DNA of 57,500 nt. Source: Paulinella micropora (Eukaryota > Cercozoa > Imbricatea > Euglyphida > Paulinellidae). The DNA lies in NCBI GenBank assembly GCA_019918135.1, contig WBZZ01002562.1:5001-62500 (forward strand), read 5' to 3'. Position numbers and translations under genes: made by a program. Numbering within the stretch: the stretch's first letter is position 1; each line of letters begins with the position of its first letter. The notes beneath the pieces are model-generated. The model was not told where the DNA came from. It was given only the letters and a program-made list of their open reading frames with translations, and searched no databases. Positions 21,471-30,434 of the stretch are shown piece by piece.

Positions 21471-23158
21471 TTAGGTCTTGGGTTCCTTGGCTGGGAGCTG
21501 CTTCATTTGCAGTTCACTGCACTCCTTGCCAAGCAAAAGGAGCTTGGCCAACCGGTCGCCCTTTGCGGCCGCGCGGCCGAGCCAATCGGCGGCGGCGGCG
21601 GGGTCCCGGGCGACGCCGCGCCCCTGCGCTAGATAAAGCCCCACTTTCTGGGCGGCCCTGAGAACGCCATTTTGCGCCGCCAGCAGGTAGTACTGGAAGG
21701 CCAGGGCGTCGTCCCGGGACACGCCGTGCCCGAGGCTATAGCACATGCCGAGGTTGCAAAAGGCGCGTGGGTGTTTGCTGGTCGTGGCCGCCCGCAGCCA
21801 GAGCTCAAAGGCCCGCGCCCGGTCCCGGGGCACTCCCTTGGCCAAGTAGTGGCAGGCCCCCAGGGTATTGAGGGCGCACGCGTGGCCCTGCCCGGCCGCG
21901 GGCGCAAACCACTGCAACGCGGCGGCCAAGTCCTGCGCTACACCCTGGCCGGGGCAGAAACAGCGCGCAACGTTATACTGCGCCTCTACGTGTCCTTGCT
22001 CCGCGGCCCGGCGGTACCATTCCACTACCTTGGTGTCGTCTCTGGGGACGCCGACCCCACCAGCGTAACACTGCCCCAGCCTGAATTGCGCAGATGCGTT
22101 TTTTTGTTCGGCCCCCCGCTGGTACAATTCTACGGCCTTGGTCGTGTCAACCATGCTGCTGCCAAAACCAACCTGGGACATTGTTACGCCACTGGGACCG
22201 GCGTGGCCACAGACTACGAGAAGGCCGACTTGTACCGCCAAGCGGCCGAACAAGGCGAGGCAGCCGCGATATATAACCTGGGCTTTGTTACGCCGGCGGG
22301 GTCGGCGTGGCTGTTCGGCCGCCTGACGGTACAACTCAGCTGCCCTGGCCTCGTCCTTGGCCACGCCGAGCCCCTGCAGGTACAGATAAGCCAGGTTATA
22401 CATGGCAGGCGCGTGCCCCAGAGCGACCGCCTGCTGATACCAGTCGACCGCTTTGGTTATGTCCTGGTCCACGCCCTGCCCGTTGGCGTAACAGTGCCCC
22501 AAATTAGTTTTGGCCGCTGCATAGTTCTGGGCGACCGCCCGCCGGTACCACACGACGGCGCTGGCGTAGTCTCGGGGCACGCCGAGCCCACGGAAGTAGC
22601 AGACCCCCAGCTTGTACATGGCAGGCGCGTGCCCCAGAACGGCCGCCTGCTGGTACAAGTCGACTGCCTTGGTCATGTCCTGGTCCACACCCTGCCCGTG
22701 GGCGTAACAGTGCCCTAGGTTGGTTTTGGCCGCTGTGTAGTAATGGGCGGCCGCCCGCCGGTACCACACGACGGCGCTGGCGTAGTCCTGGGCCACGCCG
22801 AACCCACCAGCGTAACAGACTCCCAGGTTGTACATGGCAGGCACGTGCCCCCGAACGGCCGCCTGGTACCAGTCGACTGCCTTGGCCATGTCCTGGTCCA
22901 TGCCCTGCCCGTGGGCGTAACAGTACGCCAGATTAGCTTGGGCCGCTACATAATTCTGGGCGGCCGCCCGTCGGTACCACGCGACGGCGCTGGCGTGGTC
23001 CTGTTCCACGCCGAGCCCACCCGCGTAACAGACCCCCAGTTGGCACTCGCCGCCGCGTTGTTTTGTTCTGCGGCTCGCGCGAGCCATTTGACAGATGCTC
23101 TATGAAAGCACTCCGGTACGTGTTCGCGTGTGTGTGGGTACGAGGACTCCTTTTGCAT
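21471..23158 (-). CDS. Sel1-repeat protein with an internal inverted segment
   Basis: About 540 residues made of some twelve Sel1-like repeats (typical units: LGVCYAGGLGVEQDHASAV, AVAWYRRAAAQ, NLGHCYAHGQGVDQD). Sel1 repeats are alpha-helical adaptor scaffolds. The frame opens at ATG 23087, but repeat-like sequence continues upstream in another frame to ATG 23156-23158 (VKWLARAAEQNNAAA), so a frameshift near 23,045 probably separates the original start. Between about 22,150 and 22,310 the minus frame stays open but loses the repeat pattern; there the plus strand instead encodes Sel1 repeat (AAAKTNLGHCYATGTGV, LYRQAAEQGEAAAIYNLG). This shows a local inversion or inverted copy of about 160 bp. 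TAA stop at 21471-21473. It probably acts in protein-protein interaction; the partner is unknown. Confidence 0.85.
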
Positions 23159-23437
23159 CGGGCACTGTCTTTGCTTTTTTCAATTAGTCAATCACACACA
23201 CACACACACTCTCTCTATATATATAATTTCTGCTTCCTTTTGTTTCCGCTTTCGGTCCCCCCCCCCACCCCCCCCTCCTTCTGCCCCCTCCCCCCCTGCC
23301 CTCTTTTAGGTGGCACAACCCCAAAGCCAGCCGACACTGTATTGTATGCAAATACTAAAGTAACTGCGCCAGAACCCCCGGGGGGTAGAGAAAGAGAGCT
23401 CGCTGAGGTCGGCAGAAAGGCAAGAGGAAAAAAAAGA
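23159..23437. promoter_or_regulatory. Upstream region of the PKD membrane gene
   Basis: Contains an ACACAC/CTCTCT/TATATATATA stretch (about 23193-23225) and C-tracts (23258-23272, 23290-23297). Same composition as other interior upstream regions. No specific element identified. Confidence 0.35.
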
Positions 23438-24772
23438 ATGGGCGGCAGAAATCCTTACACATGCTTTGCTTCAATGAGCGGCAGAAAAACTCGCCTTTGT
23501 CGGTGGGTTTTCATAGCAGCCGTTATCCTGGGTCTTATATTAACCATTGCTCTTTTAGTCACGACAAAATCTAAGCCGCGAGACCAGGTGCAATGTGCTC
23601 TTAACTGGTCAGAGCCTGACTACCTTGAGGGGTCTAACTTCTTGGGCCCCAATCTAACTCGCTTGGTGGGTGCTGTCTTGTTGTATGACGCGAGATCTCA
23701 CCAGTGTGTGAGCGTGGTGCCAGCCCCGGAGGGCAACGTGTCGGAACCTGCCTGGTTGGAGCTGCGGCTGCAGGAATGCAGCACCGACCACGCTACGCTG
23801 CAGACCTTTGGACTTTTCAACGCCTCCAGTTCCAGTACTTACGCCTCGTTCAAAAAGCCGTCTTTTGAGCAGGACGGACTCATTGACGACGGGATCGGCT
23901 TCCAGGTGCTCTTGTACAATTATACTGCGAGTAGGAATATCTACGGGCTTGCGCCAACCACAGATAACCCTGACTGTCGGGAGTGCCTGGGAATGAAGAA
24001 AATCACCAACTCCAGCACAATGTATCCAGCCCTTGGCTGGTGGATCGCTTACGAAGAGCGCAACTACTCAATCTACGGGAAGTGTATTCTATTGCAGCAG
24101 CCCAATGCCCAGGCTATGAGCTACACATATGCTCGCACACATAACAACGAGATCCGAATGCACAAGCTTATGGCAACGAGTGGAAAGGTTAGGGTGCCGG
24201 ACGGTGCCACCTTCTAGTTGCTACAGCCAACGAGTCCGGCCCCGGCGTCCGCGTCGAGCTTAATGTCAGTGTCAAGCTCTGCGTCCGCGTCGAGTTCAGT
24301 TTCCGTGTCAAGTTCGGCATCCGCGTCGAGCTCAGCGTCCGTGTCAAGCTCGGTGTCGGTGTCGAGCTCTACGTCCGCGTCGAGCTCAATGTCCGTGTCA
24401 AGCTCTGCGTCCGTGTCAAGCTCGGTGTCCGTGTCAAGTTCGGCCTCCGTGTCAGGCTTACCGAGCCCCAAGGGCCCCGCCCTGCTGACAGTCAACGTCA
24501 GTGCGGCTGGTGGGGTCTATCAGCTACCGCTGGGCGGCGCCCAGGCACGGCGCCGGGGTTTGCAGCAACAGCAAGAAGAGCCCCCAGGGTTCGAGGTGGA
24601 CTGGGGCGACGGCTCGCCGACCGCGCGGTGCAACAACAACGGCTCGCTCTGCCGCCACGTGTACGCGTCGGCGGGACAGTACAGCCTGAGCCTGGCGGGG
24701 CCTGCCCTGGGCTGGAGCATGCTGGCCAGCACTATTGCTACAATCAAAAGGATAACCGCATCACAACAATAA
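23438..24772 (+). CDS. Type II membrane glycoprotein, then in-frame TAG, Ser-rich stalk and PKD domain
   Basis: ATG 23438 is preferred because earlier in-frame Met codons fall in C-rich spacer. Residues about 23-43 (RWVFIAAVILGLILTIALLV) form a signal anchor after a basic tail, giving a type II topology. The ectodomain carries several sequons (NWS, NLT, NVS, NAS, NYT, NSS) and Cys. TAG at 24215-24217 interrupts; the same frame continues into an 18-bp-repeat-encoded stalk of SVSSSAS units (24,260-24,455) and a PKD-like domain with the hallmark WGDGS and HVYASAGQYSLSL. The stalk repeats resemble those of the adhesin genes at 44-49 kb. Without readthrough the product ends at residue 259; the downstream part has no ATG at its start, so it is more likely one interrupted gene than two. 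Surface adhesin or attachment role inferred from PKD and glycosylation. Confidence 0.65.
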
Positions 24773-24805
24773 TAGCCAGCATCTTCAGATTCAGCGGAAC
24801 AATCC

Positions 24806-25524
24806 TTACGGCATGCTAAATAAATGCAACCGACAAAGAAAGCCAACAAAGAAGACAAATAACAAAGAAAAGCAGACGATAAATTCTCCCTTTGGATGAC
24901 ACACAGCATTGATGGCGTAGGAGATATTGCACGATCCGTTGCAGCCGGCTTCCCAGCTAAACTGTAGATTTTCAAATCGCCTTCTTCGGTATTTGTTAAT
25001 CGAACCGCTGCTGTACACCATGAGTTGTCCTTTAGCACATTGCTCTTCTTGCCCGCCGTCCCACTAGTGGATTGCTCAGATGCAAGGTTATGTTGTCCAC
25101 ATTGTGGGTTTCAGCCGGTTTGAAATAGAAGTGGAGCTCATGCAAGAAATAACATTCCTGAGCTTCCTCAAAAGGTCTAACAGAACCTACAGGGGGGGGT
25201 TCCGTTTGAAGCTTGAACCTGTCTCCAACGTAGACCTGCGATGTGTTTATCTTTGCAGGGACCCGATTTTGAATTATCTTGGCTACGCTGCGCGTTGTTT
25301 GTATGAATTTTGTAAAAGTTTCTGATAGCTTGTGGGTTAGTGTTAGTGTCGCCATGTGACTTTTGCCCATTTGTCGTACTGGTGTTGCGTCCTCGTCCTC
25401 CTGTCAAGCCGCCGCCTCCTCCTGTCGAGCCGCCGCCTCCTCCTCCTCCCCCGCTGCTGCGGTCTACCGCCAATAGCTCTCCGCCCAGGACTAGGAAAGC
25501 GCAAAGAAATAATGCTTGTTTCAT
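24806..25524 (-). pseudogene. Broken paralogue of the two-pass membrane glycoprotein (copy 2)
   Basis: ATG at 25522-25524 with a signal peptide (MKQALFLCAFLVLGG) nearly identical to the 17,433 gene. A Gly-rich insert (about 25,425-25,460) absent from copy 1 follows. The frame then breaks at the G-run near 25193-25200: the next part (FEEAQECYFLHELHFYFKPAETHNV) and then NGSCNISYAINAVC with a membrane segment (IVCFSLLFVFFVGFL) lie in two other frames. All segments align in order with copy 1 (FKEAKECHSLHKLNFYYKPAETYNV; NGTCNISYAINAEC), so this is a single decayed gene with at least two frameshifts. It ends with one membrane span rather than two. A TATATATAAAACT element lies about 12 bases upstream of the ATG, as for copy 1. 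Confidence 0.75.
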
Positions 25525-25706
25525 GTGGTTAGTTTTATATATACATATAAATTACTAGTCGCTATGGTATACACCCCCAACGAAAATTACATGGCAAATT
25601 CTAGTTTGTAGGGAGGGAAGGAAACAAAATGAGTGGGGGGAGGGGGGGGGGTGTGCGGGCGGGGAGATACAAATAATTTTGTGCTTGGATAATAAACAGC
25701 CGAGCC
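25525..25706. promoter_or_regulatory. Divergent upstream region, membrane copy 2 / phosphatase
   Basis: Holds the TATATATAAAAC element (minus orientation, about 25536-25555), a G-tract (25636-25652) and AT-rich sequence. It serves divergent genes beginning at 25524 (minus) and 25707 (plus). Confidence 0.45.
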
Positions 25707-26649
25707 ATGATTAAAAGGAGGTCAGACCAGACCGCAAACGACGGGGGTTTTCCTGCTACACTGCTTGCGCGGTCTGGGCATGCTGTTTTCCCTCCGTCCA
25801 GGCCGCTGGCGCGGCCTGGGCGGCCTGGGCTGGTGGTCTTGTACGTGCGGCACTTGTTGGTGACCAAGAACGTGGAGCAGCTGCGAGACGAACCAGCGCT
25901 GGCGGACAAAGCGTTCAGCTCGGCGGTTCCGTGGATCAACGTGTCGGGGAGCCGGGAAGTGCAGCAGGCGCGCAAGATCCTGTTTTCGCGGGCTCGCAGG
26001 GACGGTAGTCCGGGCGTGTTAGCCTGTTCACCACTGCCGCGTGCCATGCTCACAGCGCTGCTAGTCGCAGGACGCTACGCGGACGAGCACCGCCTGTGCA
26101 TCCACGTGCTGCACGAGTTTGCGCCGGTGACGGCAACCGTGACCGCGCCGCCACCGCCACCGCCGACCAGAGAAGACGCGCTGCGTACGGTAGAGACTAC
26201 GCTCGCACAGCTAGCCAGCCGCTACAGCAATACAGCGAGCGAGTACTTGTTCTTACTGCGCAACTGCCGCCGGCTACTAGTCAGCCCGCACGGCTTGCCC
26301 AGCCAGCTGTGCGGGCTGGAGGCGGGGCGCGGGGGGCTGCCCCGCCACAGGGCTGGCTCACAAGAGCTATATTATGAACCGAGTCTCCGGCGGCGCTTGG
26401 GCTCACAATCTGTCGGTCTGGCGCCAACACGTGCGCACAACAAGTTCAGGACCGCGACGAGAAAGAAAATGGCGAGTGTGCCAGCCCGTACTGCAAGCGC
26501 GGGGGCTGGCACAGGCCCCGGGCACCGAGCCCCCGGGGGCCAGGTCTGTCTGCAAGGAATGGAGTCGGCAGCAAGCGTATTGGCGACGCGTAGACCAGTT
26601 CATGTACGACCAGGCTATGCACGACTGGCGGAGACTTACCATGTCGTAA
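25707..26649 (+). CDS. Histidine-phosphatase-like protein (phosphoglycerate mutase superfamily), late frameshift
   Basis: ATG 25707. The sequence carries superfamily hallmarks in order: LYVRHLLVTKN (R48, H49, matching the RH-G motif but with Leu instead of Gly), ACSPLPRAMLTA (R112, matching the SPLxRAxxTA motif), LHEF with E137, and LLVSPHG (H195). The Gly-to-Leu change after RH and an extra Pro before the last HG are unusual and could affect catalysis. A Pro run (about 149-153) is inserted in the middle. The frame appears to shift near the G6 run at about 26,330: the alternative frame to TAA 26647-26649 ends in a protein-like, aromatic segment (YWRRVDQFMYDQAMHDW), whereas the original frame runs into G-tracts. 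Substrate unknown; family members act on phosphosugars, nucleotides or phosphoproteins. Confidence 0.6.
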
Positions 26650-26821
26650 AGCCGACACGTGTTCAAATTGGACACACGGAGTTAGTGGGAGGGGGGCGGG
26701 GGGGGGGGGGGGGAAGGGGAGGGGAGCGGGGGGCAGAGAAACGAACAGAAGGGGGGGCGGAGTGCTCCCCCCCCCCCTTCCGTTTTTTTCTTCGGGGGGG
26801 TACCCTAACATAAAACAAACA
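26650..26821. promoter_or_regulatory. G- then C-tract upstream region
   Basis: Contains a long G-rich block (26687-26760) followed by C10 (26768-26778) and a T-run just before the ATG at 26822. It has the same architecture as several other interior upstream regions. Confidence 0.4.
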
Positions 26822-28278
26822 ATGTCCGAGAATGATTACATGCTGGCCGGGCTCTGGGACATGCTGGCAGAGGATACTAGCGACAGGGACTCTGAGGAGG
26901 ACTGGGACTCAGACTCGGAAGAAGAAGAGCAGCCAAGGGCTTTGGTCTTGTCCGGCTCCGGCTACTGGCGTGAGCGATTTAGGAACGAAATCCTGGCCGG
27001 AATCAAGGCGCAGCAAAGAAAAGCGTCGTCGTCGGCGACGTCCGGTAGCCGCCCCGCCAAAAAACGCCGGGTTTGTTCCAGGAGCCGCTGGCCCAAGGCA
27101 GGGGCGGGGGCCCGCGGCACACATCCGCCTTTGATTTCCAACAAGCTAGCCTCTCTGAATAAAACAGCAATGACCGCTGCCATCAAGTCACTAGAGGCCT
27201 ACAACGTGAGAGCAGTGCGAGAGGCCATGCTCGCTGCGGGCGCCAGGTACGCGGGGTGGAAGTGGGGCGTCTCCCTGCCTACACCTGCGATCAAGATGGC
27301 TGCGTTCTTTATGTTCTCAGCGGGGCTCGAAATTGCGAGGATCTGTTACACCTGCACGGGCCCCAAAAAGCGCGGCTCTACCTGGTGGTGTAGGTGCGCC
27401 TTCAGGCACAATGCTCTGGGGCAGGCCCTCAAGCCCCGGGGGTATGCACCCTGCAACTTTGCGCAAGCCTGGTCTCCCGAGGGGGGCCACGACTTTGGTT
27501 CTCTCCTGCCGGTCTTGAGGGAAAGCCCGGCAGCAATCCAAAACTCGCTCGAGCCACTCCTCGACGACCTGGCGCACCAGGAGGTCAGGCGCCGGCACGA
27601 CGAACTGGGCTCCGACTGCTCCTTGGCCATGTTTGCGCTGGGAGTTGGCCGCCGGGACCCGCTGTGGTTATGGTACGAGAACCGGTTTTTGCTGGCGCAG
27701 GTTGATGCCGTGGTGGAGCAGAGACGGCTGCAGGAGCTGACCCTGCGGCTACGGGTCCTCGCGGTGGAGGGCGACAGGGGCCCGACGACGACGACGACGA
27801 CGACGCAGGCAGACGAGGCCCAAGCAGAGCGCATGTCCGAAGAGGACAGGGCCAAACTAGAAAAAGCCTGTCTGACCAACCCCACGGGTTTGCTGATTCC
27901 AGCGCTAGAGCCAGTGCTGCGAAAAACGGGGCTCTCGTATGTTTTGCGCTCGTTCGTAGTGAGCGCCAACTACCGCGGGGTGCCCCCCAAAGCCCCTACC
28001 GCCGCCGCGTGGCCCAGCCACTTCACCCAGATCTTTGACTTGGCGGAGCCCTTGTCGACCGGAGGGGGGCAGCCACTAAAGGCGTGCTTTGCGTCCTACA
28101 GCAGCCATTCCACAGGTTTTTTGGCACTTACATCGACCCGCACATCCGCCGGGTCCGCCCAGACTGGCCCGCCGCGCTCTCGGCTATCGTCGGCTCCTAC
28201 TATCTCGCGGGGGGGCTGCACGCCCAACCCGTCCAGCCCGGCCCAGCTTACTGCCGTGGACAGGAAGAAATTTGCTAA
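26822..28278 (+). CDS. Unknown nuclear-type protein with acidic N-terminus, late frameshift
   Basis: ATG 26822 (MSENDY) follows AACAAACA. About 485 residues. The N-terminus is very acidic (EEDWDSDSEEEE), then a basic NLS-like stretch (RPAKKRRVCSRSR), then a globular region with a Cys/Trp cluster (ICYTCTGPKKRGSTWWCRC) that might bind metal. A Thr run encoded by ACG repeats lies at about 27784-27803. The main frame loses protein character after about 28,060. Another frame to TAA 28276-28278 stays convincing (FFGTYIDPHIRRVRPDW, VGSYYLAGGLH) and is followed by AATAAA at about 28,300. A single frameshift at G6 (28062-28068) or T6 (about 28117) would join them. No homologue recognised; a virion or nuclear regulatory protein is only a guess. 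Confidence 0.6.
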
Positions 28279-28361
28279 AGACACAGGAGGTGTACTGTTT
28301 AATAAAAGTTCAGGCTTGACAAGAAACGCCAATAATTGCGCCGACGACGGTGCGTTGGCAC

Positions 28362-29078
28362 TCACCACTTTTTCAGACATGATCCATAGCTCACCGTGCC
28401 AGTGAAGAGCAGTTTTGTGGCTGCAGGGATCGTCCCAGTGACGGAGGTCGGCAGCGGGCCCAAGCGCAACAGCTGTAGTTTGGGCAGGCGAGACTTCTGA
28501 AGGCCCAGCGTCGGCAAGCGCAACCCGAGGTCAGACGAGGTTGGCCCGGTGTATGCGAGGCGCAGTGTCTCGAGGCGGGGGAACGTCGTCCGGGACACGA
28601 ATTCGCATGCCTGTCTCAGCATGGCCTCGTGGCCGGTTACTATGCTCAGATCTATCAGCAGGCAGGTAGGGGGTTCGAGCGGCCCGCGGGCTTGGATGCA
28701 CAGGTTGATCGAAAACCCAAAGTTGTCGGCTTCTTTTTCTTCTTCGGCGTCGACTACTAGCAAACAAAGCTGCAGCCCTAATTGTTCTTGCAGGCTTTTC
28801 AGCAGCCAGACCTCCTTGAACTGCCTTGATGATTGGTCTATAATGATTTCTGCGATCCCGGGCGCAGGGCGCCGCGCGTTGGTGTCTGTCAACAGCGGGT
28901 ACAGCTGCGAGAGCGCCCAGCTCCTAACTAGCTGCGGCTCCGCGCCGCAGAGCTCGCGCAGCACCGCTATATCCTCTCGTCTGTACAGATAGTCTGCTAT
29001 CACCTGCCAAACAACCGCCGGTAACAGCGGGGCGGGGTCGTGCTGCCGCCGCCGCCGCTTTCTAGACCGTGCCGGCAT
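28362..29078 (-). CDS. F-box-like, leucine-rich protein
   Basis: ATG 29076-29078 (MPARSRKRRRRQ, basic start). Residues around 20-60 (LLPAVVWQVIADYLYRREDI, LRELCGAEPQLVRSW) resemble a divergent F-box: a Pro-initiated three-helix motif. The C-terminal half has Leu-spaced segments (PRLETLRLAYTG, LPKLQLLRLGPLP) like degenerate LRRs. F-box proteins recruit substrates to SCF ubiquitin ligases, and viral ones redirect host ubiquitination. TAG/TGA-type end at 28362. No internal stop seen. The F-box call is tentative because the motif is weak; the classical F-box protein is the neighbour at 30,435-31,949. Confidence 0.5.
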   Translation of the reverse strand: MPARSRKRRRRQHDPAPLLPAVVWQVIADYLYRREDIAVLRELCGAEPQLVRSWALSQLYPLLTDTNARRPAPGIAEIIIDQSSRQFKEVWLLKSLQEQLGLQLCLLVVDAEEEKEADNFGFSINLCIQARGPLEPPTCLLIDLSIVTGHEAMLRQACEFVSRTTFPRLETLRLAYTGPTSSDLGLRLPTLGLQKSRLPKLQLLRLGPLPTSVTGTIPAATKLLFTGTVSYGSCLKKW

Positions 29079-29143
29079 GCCGCGACTACGATGGGCTTTT
29101 TGATATACAGGCCGGGGGGGAAAAGGGGGGGGGAGGAGGGCTG

Positions 29144-30271
29144 TCAATCCTGCTTTCCCCCGCCCCACCTGTTCTCCTTCCTAACCCCCCCCCCCCCCGG
29201 CAGCAGCCCCCCCCCCCCGCCTGTCTTTTCCCTTGTTCCTCCAACTTCAGGTAGAGGGCGGATCGATAGCCTGCGGGTCGATAGCCTGATGCCGGGCGGC
29301 GTCGGTGACGCTGCCAATGGCAGCCTGGTGAGCGGACGGTGTTTAGAGACGGGTGTGTCTGTGTAGACGTGAACGACCGCGCGCAGCCTCGAATAATCGC
29401 CGCGCGGGCCCCCTGTCACTTCTGTGCCGATGTTTGGCGCGGTTTGCGCCACGTCCTGACCAAAAGCGCCCTGCTTTGGCGCGCTCCGGACACGCACAGT
29501 CTGCGTTGGCCTGATGTAAAGCCTTGGCTCGGCACGCAAATGGTGCGGGTTCTGCGGCAATTGTAGGGCCACGAGGTAGACCCACGGCGTGGGTAGCAGG
29601 ACGGACACAAACCCCCACGCCCACCATACAGCAGGCCGCAGCCCGCCGCCCGACAGCGCTAGCCAGAGCACAAGGTAGAACGCGTGCAGGCCCGCACAAC
29701 AGGCAGAGGCGCACTGCAGGCAGCACAGACCCCGCGAGGCTCGCGCGCGCCGCGCGGGGTCGACCACGCCCACGCCAGCCCCGACCGACCGCCGCAGCAG
29801 GCGTAACTGCGAGTTGACGCTGAAGAGCAACCAGGCGCCGTACAGCTGTGCGATCAGCAGGAAGACCCTGGGTGGCCAGTAGTTTTCGGTGGCGACAGCG
29901 AGCGCGTCCGAGGCTACGCACACTGCTAGGCGCAGAAACCTGACGTCATGGCACGGATTGCGTGCGCCCCAAGGGTTCAGCCCGTGTGGGTAGCGTTCTA
30001 GACATTCTAGCCACACGTGCCAGGCCAGCGGCAGTAGCAAGGATTGGTATTTACTTTGCCACAGTGAGGGTTGCCCGTCGTCGCCGAGAAGCAGCAAAAC
30101 GGCCGCGTGTGCTACGGTTCAGAACCAGATGCGCAATGTCGTGAACACGGCGGTCCGCCGCTGCCGTCCGCTGTCGACTCCCAGTTGCAGGCAAAGCAGC
30201 CAAACCATGCCGCACATGAACGCGGCGGCGGACGCGAGCCAGAGGTGCACCGCCGCAGTGCTACCTAACAT
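29144..30271 (-). CDS. Multi-pass membrane protein with an in-frame TGA
   Basis: ATG at 30269-30271 opens a hydrophobic N-terminus (VHLWLASAAAFMCGMVWLLC). TGA at 30119-30121 interrupts, and the same frame continues with further hydrophobic segments (AAVLLLL, LRLAVCVASDALAVA, VFLLIAQLYGAWLLF, LHAFYLVLWLALSGG, WGFVSVLLPTPWVYLVALQL). Four to six membrane spans are plausible. The C-terminal tail after about 29,470 becomes hydrophilic, then Gly-rich in a G-tract, so the real end is uncertain. Several Trp and Cys. I do not recognise the family. Continuity of membrane segments on both sides of the TGA suggests one interrupted gene. Confidence 0.5.
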
Positions 30272-30298
30272 GTTTCACGCAGGAACGCAGGAGCGTTC

Positions 30299-30329
<31 letters not shown>

Positions 30330-30434
30330 CTGTTTACAAAACAAAAAGGAAAGACAGAAGAAAATGCCTCAGTTTCTTCCCCCCCCCCCCCCCCTCCCCT
30401 CCCCTAACTCACACAGTTTGGCAAGGTTTGGGCG
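30272..30434. repeat. T30 and C16 homopolymers between genes
   Basis: A run of 30 T (30300-30329) and a run of about 16 C (30380-30395) lie between the divergently placed ends of the membrane gene and the F-box gene. No coding sequence. Confidence 0.8.

Noticed and set aside
21672..22718. Plus-strand gene opposite the Sel1 gene
   Set aside because: Only the 160-bp inverted segment encodes Sel1 repeat; the rest is antisense of the minus-strand repeats.
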